Shown here: piece after piece, positions 24,744 through 36,378 of the stretch
Position numbering within the stretch: the first letter of the stretch is position 1
How the letters are laid out: each line of letters begins with the position of its first letter
Assembly: GCA_022376465.1 (NCBI GenBank)
Contig: JACDTU010000006.1
Location: 930,001-994,000, forward strand
Length of the DNA stretch: 64,000 nucleotides
Source of the DNA: Cubamyces lactineus
Lineage: Eukaryota > Basidiomycota > Agaricomycetes > Polyporales > Polyporaceae
Direction of reading: 5' to 3'
The notes under the pieces: generated by a model
What the model was told of the DNA's origin: nothing
Databases searched by the model: none
Seen by the model: only the letters and a program-made list of their open reading frames with translations
Made by a program: the position numbers and the translations under genes

Positions 24744-24747
24744 ATGA
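24724..24747 (+). promoter_or_regulatory. Upstream ORF whose stop overlaps the SulP start (ATGA)
   Basis: An ATG at 24724 opens a 7-codon frame that ends in TGA at 24745-24747. The stop overlaps the main ATG at 24744 in the form ATGATG. Such an arrangement can allow re-initiation after translation of the small frame. It matters only if the transcript begins upstream of 24724, which is not shown. Confidence 0.4.
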
Positions 24748-27700
24748 TGTCTCGCAATCCACCGCAAGAGTCTAGTGACCCTTTTCAGACGTCTCCAATG
24801 GCGGCGGTGGCCAAGAGCGACAACAATGGCTCGCCTGACATGCGCGATATCGACGCATACTTGCGTATGCAGAGCGGTTCCCCCATCACTCGTGCCGGGT
24901 CAGTACACGGTCTCAAGCGCTATGTTTCTCTCGCATCGCTGACCTGGGTTCTCAGACTGCTTCAGCCGCGCAGCTACGTCTCGTCGAGTTCAAAGTCATC
25001 ACGACCTCGGCATGTTCCACCAGCTGCCCACACGCAAGATACCATCCGAGATAGCACCATGGAGATCTCGAGCATACCGCTCCAGACGCCATCTCATCTC
25101 TCCTTGCACTCGCAAGAAGCGTTCATTTTCCCTGACATAGGCGCTTCTCCAAATGAAGAGGATGAAAGCGGTGTAATGTCTGCCTCGCTCACCTCCGATC
25201 TGTCGTTCAAACCTGCGGAAGACGTCACTGACCTCGAGGCATCGACATCTACACTCTCGACGCAGCCTGCGTCAGGCTCAATGACGCCCCGAGCTCCTGC
25301 GGGCTCCTCTCAGCCTTCAGGCCTCTCCCTACTTCTCGCTCGTCACGACGAACTGTCTCGTTCTGAGGCGACCTCGCCAATTGCTGATTCTGCAACACCT
25401 ACGCCCACTGTGGAGAGACCAAATCTTATGGGCGCTCCACTGCCGATCATTGAAGAGAGCCAGAGCAGGCCCTCCTCGGGAGAGCGCATAGGAACTCAAT
25501 CTCACGACTCGGAAAATGACTCTCTAGACGAGTCTGCACCATTGCTGTCGGACCTGGAGGCGAATCGGAGAACCTATCACACGAATGGGAACTCCAGACC
25601 AGAACCCGTTAGTAAACGCGACACCAAAGGTGTCGTGAGGGATGTTACGCTCAGAGTAGCGAGTGGCTCCAGACCTTTGATCCGGGATGTCTTGAGGTCA
25701 ATACCTGCTGTCATCCTTGGGACGCTGTTGAATATCCTCGATGGCATCTCGTGTATGTATAGTCCATCCTCTATGCTGGTCTTTGATGAGACGTCTAACC
25801 TATCATCTTTCTAGACGGTATGATCATCTTTCCAGCCGCTGGCGTATTCAGTGGCCTCGGTGGAGTCGGTGTCTCGATGTTCTTCGTCACGTAAGTGGTT
25901 CTTCCTCGCTCTTATAACTTTGACCGAGCATGTCTCTCGCAGCGCGATTATCACGCAGCTCATATACTCTGCGGGCGCAAGTGGCTTCGCGGGTGCGAAC
26001 GGAAGTATGATGATCGAAGTCGTGGTACGTTCGCCCCTGTCACGAACCGTATACACACCCTCACTGTGCATAGCCCTTCTTTCATCTCATTGCCAACCAA
26101 ATCGCCGAAGAGGTAGGCGAAGACAATCCGCATGCTGTGCTTGCGACCACGATGGTCGCGTTCGCGTTCTCTTCAATCCTCACGGGTAGGCTGGACATCC
26201 TCAAAACACACAACGGTACTCACCGAGACTCTAGGGGCCACGTTCTTCTTACTCGGGGCCCTGAGGCTGGGGTCGTTGATCGGCTTCTTTCCTCGGCACA
26301 TCCTCGTCGGGTACGTTGTATGCGTGCTTTGATCGACATGTTCTTGACAATCTCAGCAGGTGCATCGGAGGTGTGGGTGTCTTCCTCGTGATCACAGGGT
26401 ATGAGTTGCCGCTATGTGATGCCGCCTGGACATTCTGACATCTCGATGCTCGCAGGCTTACTGTGAGCACACGAATATCGGACGACGAGTTCACGCTCTC
26501 CCTTGAGACGTTCAAGTTCTTCGTGCTCAACCTACACAACCTCGTGATGTGGCTCCCGGCGTTCCTGTTGGCCGTCCTCCTTCGCGTCATTACGCACAAG
26601 TGGGAGCATCAGCTCATTTTCCCTATTTGTAAGTACCGACCACTGTATATTTCCGAATGCGTTTGTTTGCTTAGTGTGTACTTGCGTACCAGATTTTTGC
26701 ATCATTCCAGCAATATTCTATATCGTGATCGCTGCTGCACACATCGACCTCGGCAACTTGCGGGAGGCAGGGTGGTTGTTCGACATGGGCTCCTCGAGCG
26801 AACCATGGTATCACTTCTATAAGTTATTTGGTAAGTGTCGCCATCCTGTCGGAGGTGGTATGTCGTGATTGATTAATGGTCCCAGATTTTGGAGCGACGA
26901 ATTGGTCTGCTTTCTGGGCAACCATGCCTACACAATTTGCACTGTACGTTAACCAGTGCCAGTTTTTGAAACTGGTCACGGATCTGACGGAATTGGTTTA
27001 GACTATTCTTCAACATTTTGCATCCACCGTTGAACGTCCCAGCACTCGGTAAGTTCTACTACCCATCTTGACAGTCGCTGGTTGCTGACTCCTAGTAGCT
27101 GTCTCTCTTAATCACGACGTCGACACTGACAAGGAACTCGTTGCCCACGGATATTCCAACCTACTGGCTGGTCTGATCGGCACAGTGTAAGGACGCATAT
27201 ACTTGATGACGCGCCGCTCTTTCGCTGAACATTGTTCTCAACCAGTCCGAACTATCTTGTATACGTGAACACATTACTGTATGTGTCTCTCGCTCATCGC
27301 CTCCCTCTCATTCTGCCACTAACAACTGGACAGATTCTACCGTGTAGGTGGAGATACCCGCGTCGCCGGCTTCATGCTCGCGGGCGCCACCACTATCCTG
27401 CTTCTCGCAGGCACCGGCCCAATCGCATATATCCGTAAGTCTCTTTCCGAACGCTGCGCGGGTGCGGGTGCGGAGAGTTGACATGACAATCTGAACATAG
27501 CGGTCATGGTAGTCGGTGCGCTCATATTCGTGCTCGGCATCGACCTCGTCAAGGAGGCTCTTTGGGACACGCGACACCGTGTCAGCACCTCTGAATACAT
27601 CACCATCGCGAGCATCATGATCTGCATGACCGTCTGGGACTTCGTCACTGGTGTCCTGTTCGGCATCGTTGTTAGCTGTAAGCGCGCTCCTCACCTACCG

Positions 27701-29059
27701 CACACCCTACCACTGACGATATCATTAAAGGCATTTTCTTCGTCGTACAAAGCTCGCAGCGCCGCAGCATCCGCGCGCTGCACACGGGCGACAGCGTCAT
27801 GTCTACCGTGCGCCGGCCGGGCGCGCACCGTGCCTACCTTCGGGACGTCTCGAAGCAGACGACGATCGTGCGCCTCCAGGGCTTCATGTTCTTCGGCACG
27901 ATCACCCACGTTGAGGACGCCATCCGTGCGCTACTCGATGAGCATTCCTGGAGGCGGAACCCCATTCGCTTCCTCGTGCTCGACCTCGCACTCGTCGCTG
28001 GAGTCGACATGAGCGCCGCAGAGGCGTTCGTGCGCGTGCAGAGATTACTGGTAGGGAAGAAGGTCGTGCTCGTTCTCTGCGGCTTTACAGTGGATAGCCC
28101 TGTGGGACGTGCCCTGGGCAACGTAGGGTTGCTCGAGATGGATGGCGTCGAGCTCTTCGAGACGTTCAGCGATGCCGTTGAATGTGCGTCTTATCCATCG
28201 CCATCGTAAGGCTCGTGCTAACGTCTACAATCCTCTCAGGGACCGAGAACACCTACTTGAGAGCATGGTTCAGGGCCCAGAAGACGGAGACGCTACCAGT
28301 TTGTGAGTAACTTCAGGCGCGTTCTCCGATGCAACCCCTCACGATCCGCCATAGCTCTCCCCGGGCGCCAAGATGACGTGATACCCTTCCCTGGCTCCGT
28401 TGTGGACAGTCCAAGGAGAGCGGCCCTCCTCGACGCCGGCTGGCGAACAATCGCGCGCGGTAAGCATGTTCGCGGTCTACGCAGCAGTTGTGTATCTCAC
28501 AGCGGCGTCCATAGACCACAGCCCTCCAGACCCTCAAGACGCACCCGAACCATTCAACACGCTCGTCCGCGCGTTCTCGTCCTACGAACCCATAGACCGG
28601 GATACGTACGCGCCGCTGATACCCTACCTCAAGCGTATGCCTGTACCCGAAGGCACGATCTTATGGAAGCAGGGAGACGTGCCGGATGGGCTCTACATCG
28701 TCGAGTCTGGCATCCTGCGTGCAACGTACACCTTTGCAGACCCGACACCACCAATGGTCGAATCCATGGTCCCTGGGACGATCGCGGGCGAGCTCTCGGC
28801 ATTGTCTGGGCTGGAGAGAAACGCGACGTGCGTGGTGGAGCGAGCGGCAGTCGTGTGGAAGCTCGGTCTGGAGGACCTGGCCAAGCTCGAGGACGACCAT
28901 CCTGAGCTCGCCCGGGCCTTCACGAGGTTGGTCCTGAAGGGTGAGTGATTCGCGTTACGATGGCCGAGGCACGAGGGCGGAGAGAAGCTGACATCGGCGT
29001 GTGCAGTGGCGAAGCTTGATTACGATATCCTCATCACGGCACTTGCGACGAGACAATAG
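24744..29059 (+). CDS. SulP/SLC26-type transporter with STAS and cNMP-binding-like domains
   Basis: This multi-exon gene starts [12 protein letters not shown] disordered N-terminal region of about 330 residues ends in acidic and dileucine-type sequence ([11 protein letters not shown]). The membrane domain follows with SulP features: [58 protein letters not shown] and [16 protein letters not shown] domain (about 27790-28190) contains [19 protein letters not shown]. The C-terminus is a cNMP-binding-like fold (about 28560-29059: [20 protein letters not shown], then [17 protein letters not shown]). The order SulP-STAS-cNMP resembles the fungal YGR125W/Vsb1 group, vacuolar-membrane proteins linked to basic amino-acid storage. 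The substrate and location are inferred. The stop is at 29057-29059 after [17 protein letters not shown]. Confidence 0.85.
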
Positions 29060-29490
29060 ACCATTCGGACGAATCGGACTGCGCAGGCGAGCCTGAAGTC
29101 GGACCTGTAGCACTAGACCTAGACATTACACGATACCCATGTTCTGATGATGGTCCAGGTGCATAGCGCGTCTGCGCTATGTCGCATCGGCATTCCATAC
29201 AAATATGCGGCCAGCTTACCTTCTTGAACGACAGAGACGTCGATGAATCTAGCATGACATCTGTTATGCGTATATCTTCCAGAGTCGTTTGAGATATGTA
29301 CGAAACTGCGAGACAACTGGTCGAATGGTGCATCTGCGACAGCTATTCTAGAATTCTGATAAGGAGGTGCCACCTTCAATCGCAGACATTATAATACACT
29401 GTGGAACACCTAAGGATGTCAACGACTAGTACTAGTAGTCTTAGGAGAGAAGCAAGCTTTGAAATGATGTATAGCAGCAATTAAGCATGT
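29060..29490. other. Convergent intergenic region
   Basis: This lies between the 3' ends of the SulP gene and the Dap1 gene. Short minus-strand frames here have no recognised features. The palindromic run CTAGTACTAGTAG lies near 29427. Confidence 0.45.
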
Positions 29491-30201
29491 TCAGACGGCA
29501 TCGTTCTCGACGAGCTTGCCACAGACGATGTACTTGCTGGAGAAGTGCTCCATCCAGCCTAGTCCACAATCAGTTCTGGGTACTAGTCCCAAGTGCTAGA
29601 TCACTCACCCTTCATGTTTTCGCTACGACGAACAGACGCATTGCGAGTTAGCTAGTCGAAGACCTGTGTGATTCAAAACATACATTTCCTCCGGCGTGAG
29701 ATCGTCGAGCTTGTCCAGAGGTTGGTCGATAGGAGTGAGCATTGCTACAGATATTCGTTCAGCGGTGTGTGTGACAGTCATCGAACAGGTAGCCTACATT
29801 CATCAAAAGACTGCTTAGCCATCCCACGGGAGGCATCCCGCCCAGCAAAGTTCGCATACATTCCATCTGGCTGGGCGTAAGTTCGCCGTTCGACGATGTA
29901 TCGCAAAGTACTCACTGGGCCCATAGAAGTTCCTCCCCGCAGTGACGTCGTACACCACGCCCTTGATAGCAAGCAAGATGCGCTTCCCATCCTCTCCATT
30001 GAAGGGCGCAAGTGTCTTGGGAGTGTACGTCTGGAAGAGCAGCGTCGGCGGGTGTGCCTTGGGCATCCAAGTGTACCCGTTCTTGAACTCGTTCGGCACA
30101 GTGTTGGGCACCGAACTCGACGGGAAGATGATGCGCTGGATAGAGTACAAGATGTAAATCAGCAGCGCAGTGTTCACGGGAGTTCCGAGGTCGAACGCCA
30201 T
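29491..30201 (-). CDS. DAP1: Dap1/MAPR cytochrome-b5-like haem-binding protein
   Basis: The start is at 30199-30201 (MAFDLGTPVNTALLIYILYS), giving an N-terminal membrane anchor. The cytochrome-b5-like domain follows: YTPKTLAPFNGEDGKRILLA, GVVYDVTAGRNFYGPNGMYA, NFAGRDASRGMAKQSFDE and DQPLDKLDDLTPEE. The last exons give ENMKGWMEHFSSKYIVCGKL and stop at 29491. The YGP and the tyrosines around FYG fit the haem-binding face of the family. Family knowledge: Dap1/PGRMC proteins bind haem and support cytochrome P450s, notably Erg11 in sterol synthesis. A squalene-epoxidase gene lies 31 kb away in the same window, but that is probably chance. Confidence 0.92.
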
Positions 30202-30404
30202 GGTGAGCAGTGTGGTCGTTGTCGAAGAGAGCGAAGACGCCGAGCGTATGTCATCGTGGTCAAGAAGCGAGCGCGCTGCGCGATCGGACCGTGCCGCGCG
30301 CTCGTCGCGTCTTGCTCGTTGATCACGATGTCTACTGCATGCAATGACCAGGTCATGTCTCCGAAGATCCTCTCAACTCACGATAAGCGGACCGTCAGTC
30401 AAGC

Positions 30405-30410
30405 TATATA
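30405..30410 (+). promoter_or_regulatory. TATA-like element of the BNR_4 gene
   Basis: TATATA lies about 50 bases before the main ATG at 30459, inside the 257-base divergent spacer shared with Dap1. Confidence 0.45.
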
Positions 30411-30448
30411 GATGGCGAAGGCTACAAAAAACACCGGTCGTTCGCTAA

Positions 30449-30520
30449 ATGCGCCACCATGCTGCTCAGCAAAGTACTGCTAACGTTAGCTTGGGTTGTC
30501 TACGAGGTTCACGCCGCTAG
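30449..30520 (+). promoter_or_regulatory. Overlapping upstream ORF at the BNR_4 start
   Basis: An ATG at 30449, with A at -3, opens 23 codons that end in TAG at 30518-30520. It overlaps the first 62 bases of the main frame in another phase. The main ATG at 30459 has the better context (CCACC before it). Leaky scanning could tune expression if the transcript starts upstream of 30449. Confidence 0.4.
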
Positions 30521-32395
30521 TCTCCGCGTCGTGGACATCTCCACCCTTGGCCAGGACCCCCAGACTGTAAATAGGTTGAATGGGGAGTCATTCCAGCAAG
30601 ACGCGCTAGTGACCTTCAACGGTGAGCCCGAAACCTTGCGTACAACTAGATCCATGCTGAGGAGGCCTCTAGGCTACCAGTATGCTGCATTCTATGTCGA
30701 TGATGCCAATAACGCATCCGTGAGACACCCGTCGCTTGCTCGCAGAGCCCTCTTAGGGCAGAGCACAGCTTGGGAGTCGTTCTCGTTCATGGATTACAAC
30801 CAGACCGACGACGATGGGCACGATGTGTACGCCGTACTGGTTTGTTACCTCCATAGTAACTCCTGACGTTATATACGCAGAATATCCTTGGGGATCTCGC
30901 ACGGCGATGGCACGCTGCATATTGGCTTCGATCAGCACGACAACAACTTGAATTATCGTGTGTCCCAGAGCGGTGTTGCCACAAAGCCAGACGAGACAGC
31001 ATGGGCTCCGTCTCTTTTTGGTCCAATCTTGGTAGGCACGCGCGTTCCTATTTTGCGCCTAAACCAACGCGCTCGCCCCCAGAACTATCTTCCAGGACTT
31101 GAGAACTTGGACAAGTCTGTCTACTTCATCAATATCACCTACCCGCGTTTCCTCTCGATTCCTGCGGTCGCGCAGCAGCATGCAGAAGGTGCAGACCTCG
31201 TACTAGAACTTCGGGTTGGTCGCTCCGGCCTTGGTGACGACTGGCTGTACAAGTACATCCCCAACAAAGGCTGGACTCAGATCGGTAGATACCTTGAGGT
31301 CAGCTTCTAACCACTAAACACCCGGTGACGTTAGCTGACCCCGGTGCACGGTTGCTTCTCATAGGGAGTCAATAGTATGTATAGCCTTCTCGCAATGCGC
31401 AGGGGAAATTGAGTCCACTCTAGACAACGCCTACATCAATGGCATCGATTTCGATTTTCGGGGACATCTGCAAGTTACATGGTGAGCAACTGCTCATGTG
31501 CATTTCTGCATGTCTTCATCGGCGTTTAGGACATATCGGGACTATGTGGATGATACAGGCCAAGATGTCGCGGTCGAAGCAGGTCCCAACGGCCCAGAGA
31601 ATGTAGGTCCTGTTCGAGTGTGTGTTGTCGAGTAGTGACTGATCGATGTCGCAGAACCACGATATGATCTTCGCTTTCAGTACGGATCTCGGAGAGACGT
31701 GGTTGAACAATTGGAATCAAACCGTAGCAAATATGACCGCTCAGCAACCCATTGTTCCCGTCTCTGCAGGGATTACTATATTCAGCATCCCCAAGTACGG
31801 GTGCGTAGCATACATACATTGCCGACCATTATGTCGGTTAGCTGACGGCTGAGATCAGCGGAATCTTGAACCAGGAGGCTCAGACGATTGATGGCGAGGG
31901 CCGCATTCACGTTTTGAATCGGGAGAACACTACCGGCACCGAACGATGGTATGTGCATTGTACTTGTCTTTTTCAATGGGCCCTCATACGTCTCCCAGGT
32001 ACCACTACTGGCGTAGCACGACTTCGCACTGGACACGCACCCCGCTTCCCCTTGCACCTGAGCTCGTAAGCGCGAACAACGTCACTGGCACGCCCACCGT
32101 CATCGGCAAGCGCGGAAAACTTGTCGCGCCTCCGAATTCCCGACACAACTCACTATTGGCGATTCTGCCCTCGAATGCACCCAACTCCTCCGCTATCAGC
32201 ATCTTGCGTAGCACTGCGGCGGGGCACTTCCGCGACTGGGAAGCTGTTTGGGAGGCTCCCAGCGGTTGTGGATGGGAGCCGCTCTTTGACCGGTACAGAT
32301 TGGACACAAGCGCAGGTGGTGATGGTGTCTTAAGTTTATTCTTGGTCAATGGCACTACGATCGAAGTGCTTGACCTTGAGCTAGTAGACGTATGA
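30459..32395 (+). CDS. Secreted BNR_4-family beta-propeller protein, possible polysaccharide lyase or hydrolase
   Basis: Nine exons (30459-30826, 30881-31031, 31083-31298, 31365-31374, 31424-31481, 31530-31602, 31655-31800, 31859-31948, 31999-32395) join in frame to 502 residues. A signal peptide is clear (MLLSKVLLTLAWVVYEVHAA). Characteristic blocks are LGYQYAAFYVDD, YNQTDDDGHDVISLGIS, GDGTLHIGFDQHDNNLNYRV, NAYINGIDFDFRGHLQVTWT and HDMIFAFSTDLGETWLNNW. These match the BNR repeat-containing family (PF15892 type), which includes bacterial lyases acting on uronic-acid polymers. In a wood fungus it could act on plant or microbial polysaccharide, but activity is inference. Exon 4 is only 10 bases and is required to keep frame and the YLEGVNNNAYING block. 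Confidence 0.8.
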
Positions 32396-32643
32396 ATCTT
32401 TCCAGACGGTTGATGCAGAACGCTCGGGCCATCTGTTTTACTTGTGTCGACCTTGCTGTGAAAATGTAAATGCACCATTGTCTTGAGCATTCCATTTTGA
32501 CCTATTGAGGCATGCCTTTGGGCATTACCCGCGTTCAACCTCTTGGCTGCCAGTGGACAGTGGAGGAGGTCTTGCGGAACCGGGCTGAGTGTTGACTGGG
32601 CAGGGCCCAACGACTTGGCCTTGTAAAGCCGTAGCGCTTCCAT

Positions 32644-32733
32644 GGCGAGATGGCCGAGCGGTCTAAGGCGCCAGACTAAGGTGTTTCCTGAATCTGGTCC
32701 TCACGGGCGTGGGTTCGAATCCCACTCTCGTCA
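32644..32733 (+). tRNA. tRNA-Leu(AAG) with a 10-base intron
   Basis: The acceptor stem pairs 32644-32650 with 32726-32732, with discriminator A at 32733. The anticodon stem is CCAGA/TCTGG (32671-32675 and 32693-32697) with anticodon AAG at 32678-32680. A 10-base intron fits at 3282-91 of this block (32682-32691), after position 37. A variable arm typical of leucine tRNA and the T arm GTGGG-TTCGAAT-CCCAC complete it. Confidence 0.93.
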
Positions 32734-33088
32734 TTCGTTTTACTGTTTCTCTTACAACATCTTCGGCGGTACCAAGCAATATGTACTGCCTGACGACCTC
32801 ACTCGGATCTGGGCTGGTAGAGCGACCCAAGAGTGCAGACGGATAGGAACATCCATGTCAGAGAAGCGATATATATTCGTAAAGATCCCGGGTCATTGCG
32901 CAACGGCGTAAATGAATTGGTACTGAAATATCGTGTACAAACCGCAGTATGAGAGGCCTCTACTAACCTGCATGTAGTATGTGAGAGGGAAAAGGGGAAG
33001 TCGCATAGCTGACGAACTTTGGTGGAAATCCGCGAGGCATCAAAGTGTGACGAAGACAATGTCCCATTTCTGGAACTCCTTGTCGTGC
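32734..33088. other. Intergenic between tRNA-Leu and the F-box gene end
   Basis: No gene is seen. A short T-rich run follows the tRNA (TTCGTTTT at about 32733-32740) and may terminate Pol III transcription. The rest is likely 3' UTR of the F-box gene. Confidence 0.4.
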
Positions 33089-35719
33089 CTAGCCCCCACA
33101 TGCTATCAGCTTAGACCACAATGCACGGATAGTCTGTTCCACGTACCAGGCACGTAGATGGTGGACAATTTCCTCGGGGGTATCTGGTAATATAAGACTG
33201 CGCATGACCCAGCTACGACGAGTCGCCGCTAGATTTCTGCAGACGCGACAGATGTGCTTCGCGGCCGCATTGGGTCGGGCAGCAAGACGGTCCTCCACTC
33301 TTGTGCGCGTCTTGACGTCTATAACGGTCGCGCGCTCACGCGCAGGGGCGGTATCTGCGCCTGCCGGGAGTAACTTGATGCAAGCATTGTCTGGCTCCGC
33401 GAAGGTGTGAAGTGTTCTCATGACGTACTTTGCATCCGCCGCACCTATATCCATCTTACTACGGGGTCTAAGCAGTTAGTATCGCTTGCCAACATGAGGC
33501 TGGAAAGGATGACGGGACGTACGCGTTACGGCGGTGCGCTGAGAACTGAGCGACGTCGGTAACGACGTGCACGAGCTGATAGGACGGATGAGAGGCATCG
33601 AGCCTTGCGCGTGTGAAAATACGCACCAGTTTGGGCCAGTCAAGTTGTTCTGGCGGCGGAAGCGCTGGATCTTGGCAATTGCAGTACAGTCGTCCACTTC
33701 GAATTAGCTCTGTGAGGGTGTCGATGGGCGTGTCGAGGGGAAGACCCGCGGCCTCGAGCATGTTCTGTCCCACTTGGCATTCAAGTACCCCGGGAAATGG
33801 CTGTATGAACCACGTGTCATCAACGTTTCCCCACGGGCGTTGTGGGTGCGCCGTCCGCCAATGTGCATGCATGTCCCTGAACGAACGCGGGTCTGTACTG
33901 CAGAAGATTGGATTGCACCTGAAGACGGCATAGTGCCTCGTTATGATTGTTTCGGAAGGGAGGGACGTCACTTCTTCCTTCAACAGTTGCTCAGAGGCAG
34001 AGCGAGCCTCGAGGGAGTCTGCTAAGATCTTGACAGCGAGATCTTGGGCACGTGTCTTGTACAGCGCGAGTTCCGACGGAAGTTCAGCCACCAATGCTAG
34101 GACATCTGCGATTGCAACGTCCCCTTGTGCGTCATCCTTTTTCGCGAGCGCGAGCAAGAGGGGAAGGTGGTGGAGGTCGTAGGTGTTGGGCAACAGCTCT
34201 CTTTCAGACTCTGGCATCTGCTTCGTAACGACGTCGACGTATCCGGCTATACTGTGCAAACGGAGCTTTACTCGTGCTTGAAACTCCTCGTGAGTTCTTC
34301 TCTCTGCCTCCTGGTGGATGAGGGCTAGTAGTTTCGGCTGTACATTGTTCCAGACTGCACGCGACAGCGCTTCAGTACACTCGCAAAAGCATCGGGGCCG
34401 TCATACCCAAGAACGTAGACTTACTGCGATCAGTGAGCTCCTTAGGCTGCTTAACGAGTTTGTCCCACTCGCGCGAGTCCGGAAAGTCGTCTTCGGAATA
34501 TCCGATGGCCTTGAGCCTTTGCGTGACACTGATAGCGCGTAGATAGTGAGCGACGTTACGACAGGCACCAGCACCGGTTGACTGAGAAACGAACCTTTCT
34601 TTCCATCTCTCGCGAATGATACTACCCTCCTCCTGCTTCTGAGTGGCTGTATCCTTTCTCCATTGGAGAAGCGCGGTTGCATGCTACCACAAGGTGTCAA
34701 CGCCGCGGCATGAGACTGCGGAAGTGTAGAGGCTCACTTGGTGCCGCCTGATGCTGTCGAAACAGAGGGATTCGAGGAAGTCTTCCTCGGACTGACCTTC
34801 CAGTCTATCAGGCCAGTCCCTCTGTGCGCTGTCCAATAGCTGAGGCCCGTAGTACTTCATGTCTTTGGTGTGCGACAAAGGCGCTTCCAAGGTGTGCGCT
34901 ATTCCGATGTCTAGATCGTGGAGATATAAGAGGCCAGGTAATCTCGCCCTGGATAATTGTCGAGCATGTCCATGTACATACATCTACTGGTTTCACATGG
35001 CGTCATGGCCATACAAAACCTAATCGCGTCGTTGCCGTTGCGGATATCGTACACCCAATCGTCGACTATATCCTTGCCCTTTTTGATACTGAGAGACGAG
35101 CCACGTAGGTAAGCTCTCGTGAAGATGTATGCAAATGACCACATCAGTGGCAAAGTGGTTACTCACTGCGCGCGGTAACAAGATTTGCAGAGTCTCAGGC
35201 GGATCGCGTAGTCTACCCAGTTGGAACGAGTCGCGCTACAAAGCTGAAGGTCATCTTAATGAGCGATCATACTGAGGCAAATCCTTACGTGGAAACTCAC
35301 CATGCATATGCGATCAAACAAGAGCGCAGCGTACGCAGGCTCGGTCATGTCGGTTGGGCATGGTGGAAGGCCAGTGATGCGATTCAAGGAAGCAAGCCAC
35401 ACAGATCTGCTTGTTCGAGAGAGGAAGACGGAGCGGAGAGTCTTAGAAGTTCGAGCAAGTTGCAGCAGGTCGATTGGTCGGAGGTGAGATGCAATCTACG
35501 GGTAGCGCAACATGACATAGCCACTAATCAGTGCGTGAGCTGGTGCGGTCACGAGTGTGGACGTACCTCAAAGAAAACATCCATCGGCACTTGCATCAGA
35601 CCGGATAGTTTGCCAGTGTATGCGCGCCCTTTAGGGGCGAATTGGGTGGAAACTCTCGCATATTTGCTGCTCGTCGATGCGTTGGTAGGCGCAGGTCCGT
35701 CGTTAGTGCGAGGTTGCAT
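33089..35719 (-). CDS. F-box protein, basidiomycete-expanded type
   Basis: The start is at 35717-35719. Exon 1 (35567-35719) ends GLMQVPMDVFFE and exon 2 (35301-35495) continues IASHLRPIDLLQLARTSKTL, together a classic F-box, followed by SVWLASLNRITGLPPCPTDM. Exon 3 gives CSATRSNWVDYAIRLRLCKSC. Later exons contain KAIGYSEDDFPDSREWDKLV and QPKELTDR, a helical block seen in many agaricomycete F-box proteins, and then FRCNPIFCSTDPRSFRDMH with AHWRTAH, a possible zinc-finger-like Cys/His cluster. It should act as substrate receptor of an SCF ubiquitin ligase; targets are unknown. The last exon is read to 33089, but the true stop may differ. Middle exon borders (34.3-35.1 kb) were only partly traced. 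Confidence 0.78.
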
Positions 35720-36378
35720 CTTGGTTGTCTGTATGGTATAGTACTAGCGTGTTGGATGAAGAAAGTAGGGTGTATATCATGCGGAACTCGTTTGGGTGCT
35801 CTGGGGGTTAAGTAGCTGAGGAAGGTCAATAGAGGTTTGACCACGCGGGATGACAGGAGGAACAAAGCGCTGCCTTCATCCTAACAACACCAAGTATTCC
35901 TTCAACGGCCACGCGGCGCGCTATGGATTGCTTCAACAAGACAATGTCTTTCAATCATGATGATTTCTTTAGGTGACTCGGTGTTAGCCATGCCCAAACG
36001 GCTGGAAAAGTCAATGGCCTGCCAGATGCTGGTGCACAAAGATGGTGGCAGTGTGCAAGAAAGTTGCAACACCGAAAGCGCCCATTGCGCGCTAAAGCTT
36101 ACGGCACGCCAATCGCTGGCCAAGGACCTAGACGCACTCCGAGTCTGCCAGTCATTTCATGTCGAGTCTCAACACGCAAGTCGAAGCTGTTGCACGTCGA
36201 GATGTCAAAGGTCTCTTGCGATAATACACTGCGATTCTATCACAAAACTCGGTACACTAAGGGTATCGGCTAAGAACTACAATATACAACGTACAAGCTA
36301 CAATTATCCAGAGGTACACCAAGACAAGGAAGACATCTAAGAGTGGCACCAACACCAGCAGCGAGCCGCATTCGGTGT
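35720..36378. other. Intergenic upstream of the F-box gene
   Basis: No gene is supported. A 127-codon plus-strand frame (35957-36340) has no recognised features. The stretch contains the F-box promoter and the 3' flank of the coiled-coil protein gene. Confidence 0.45.
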
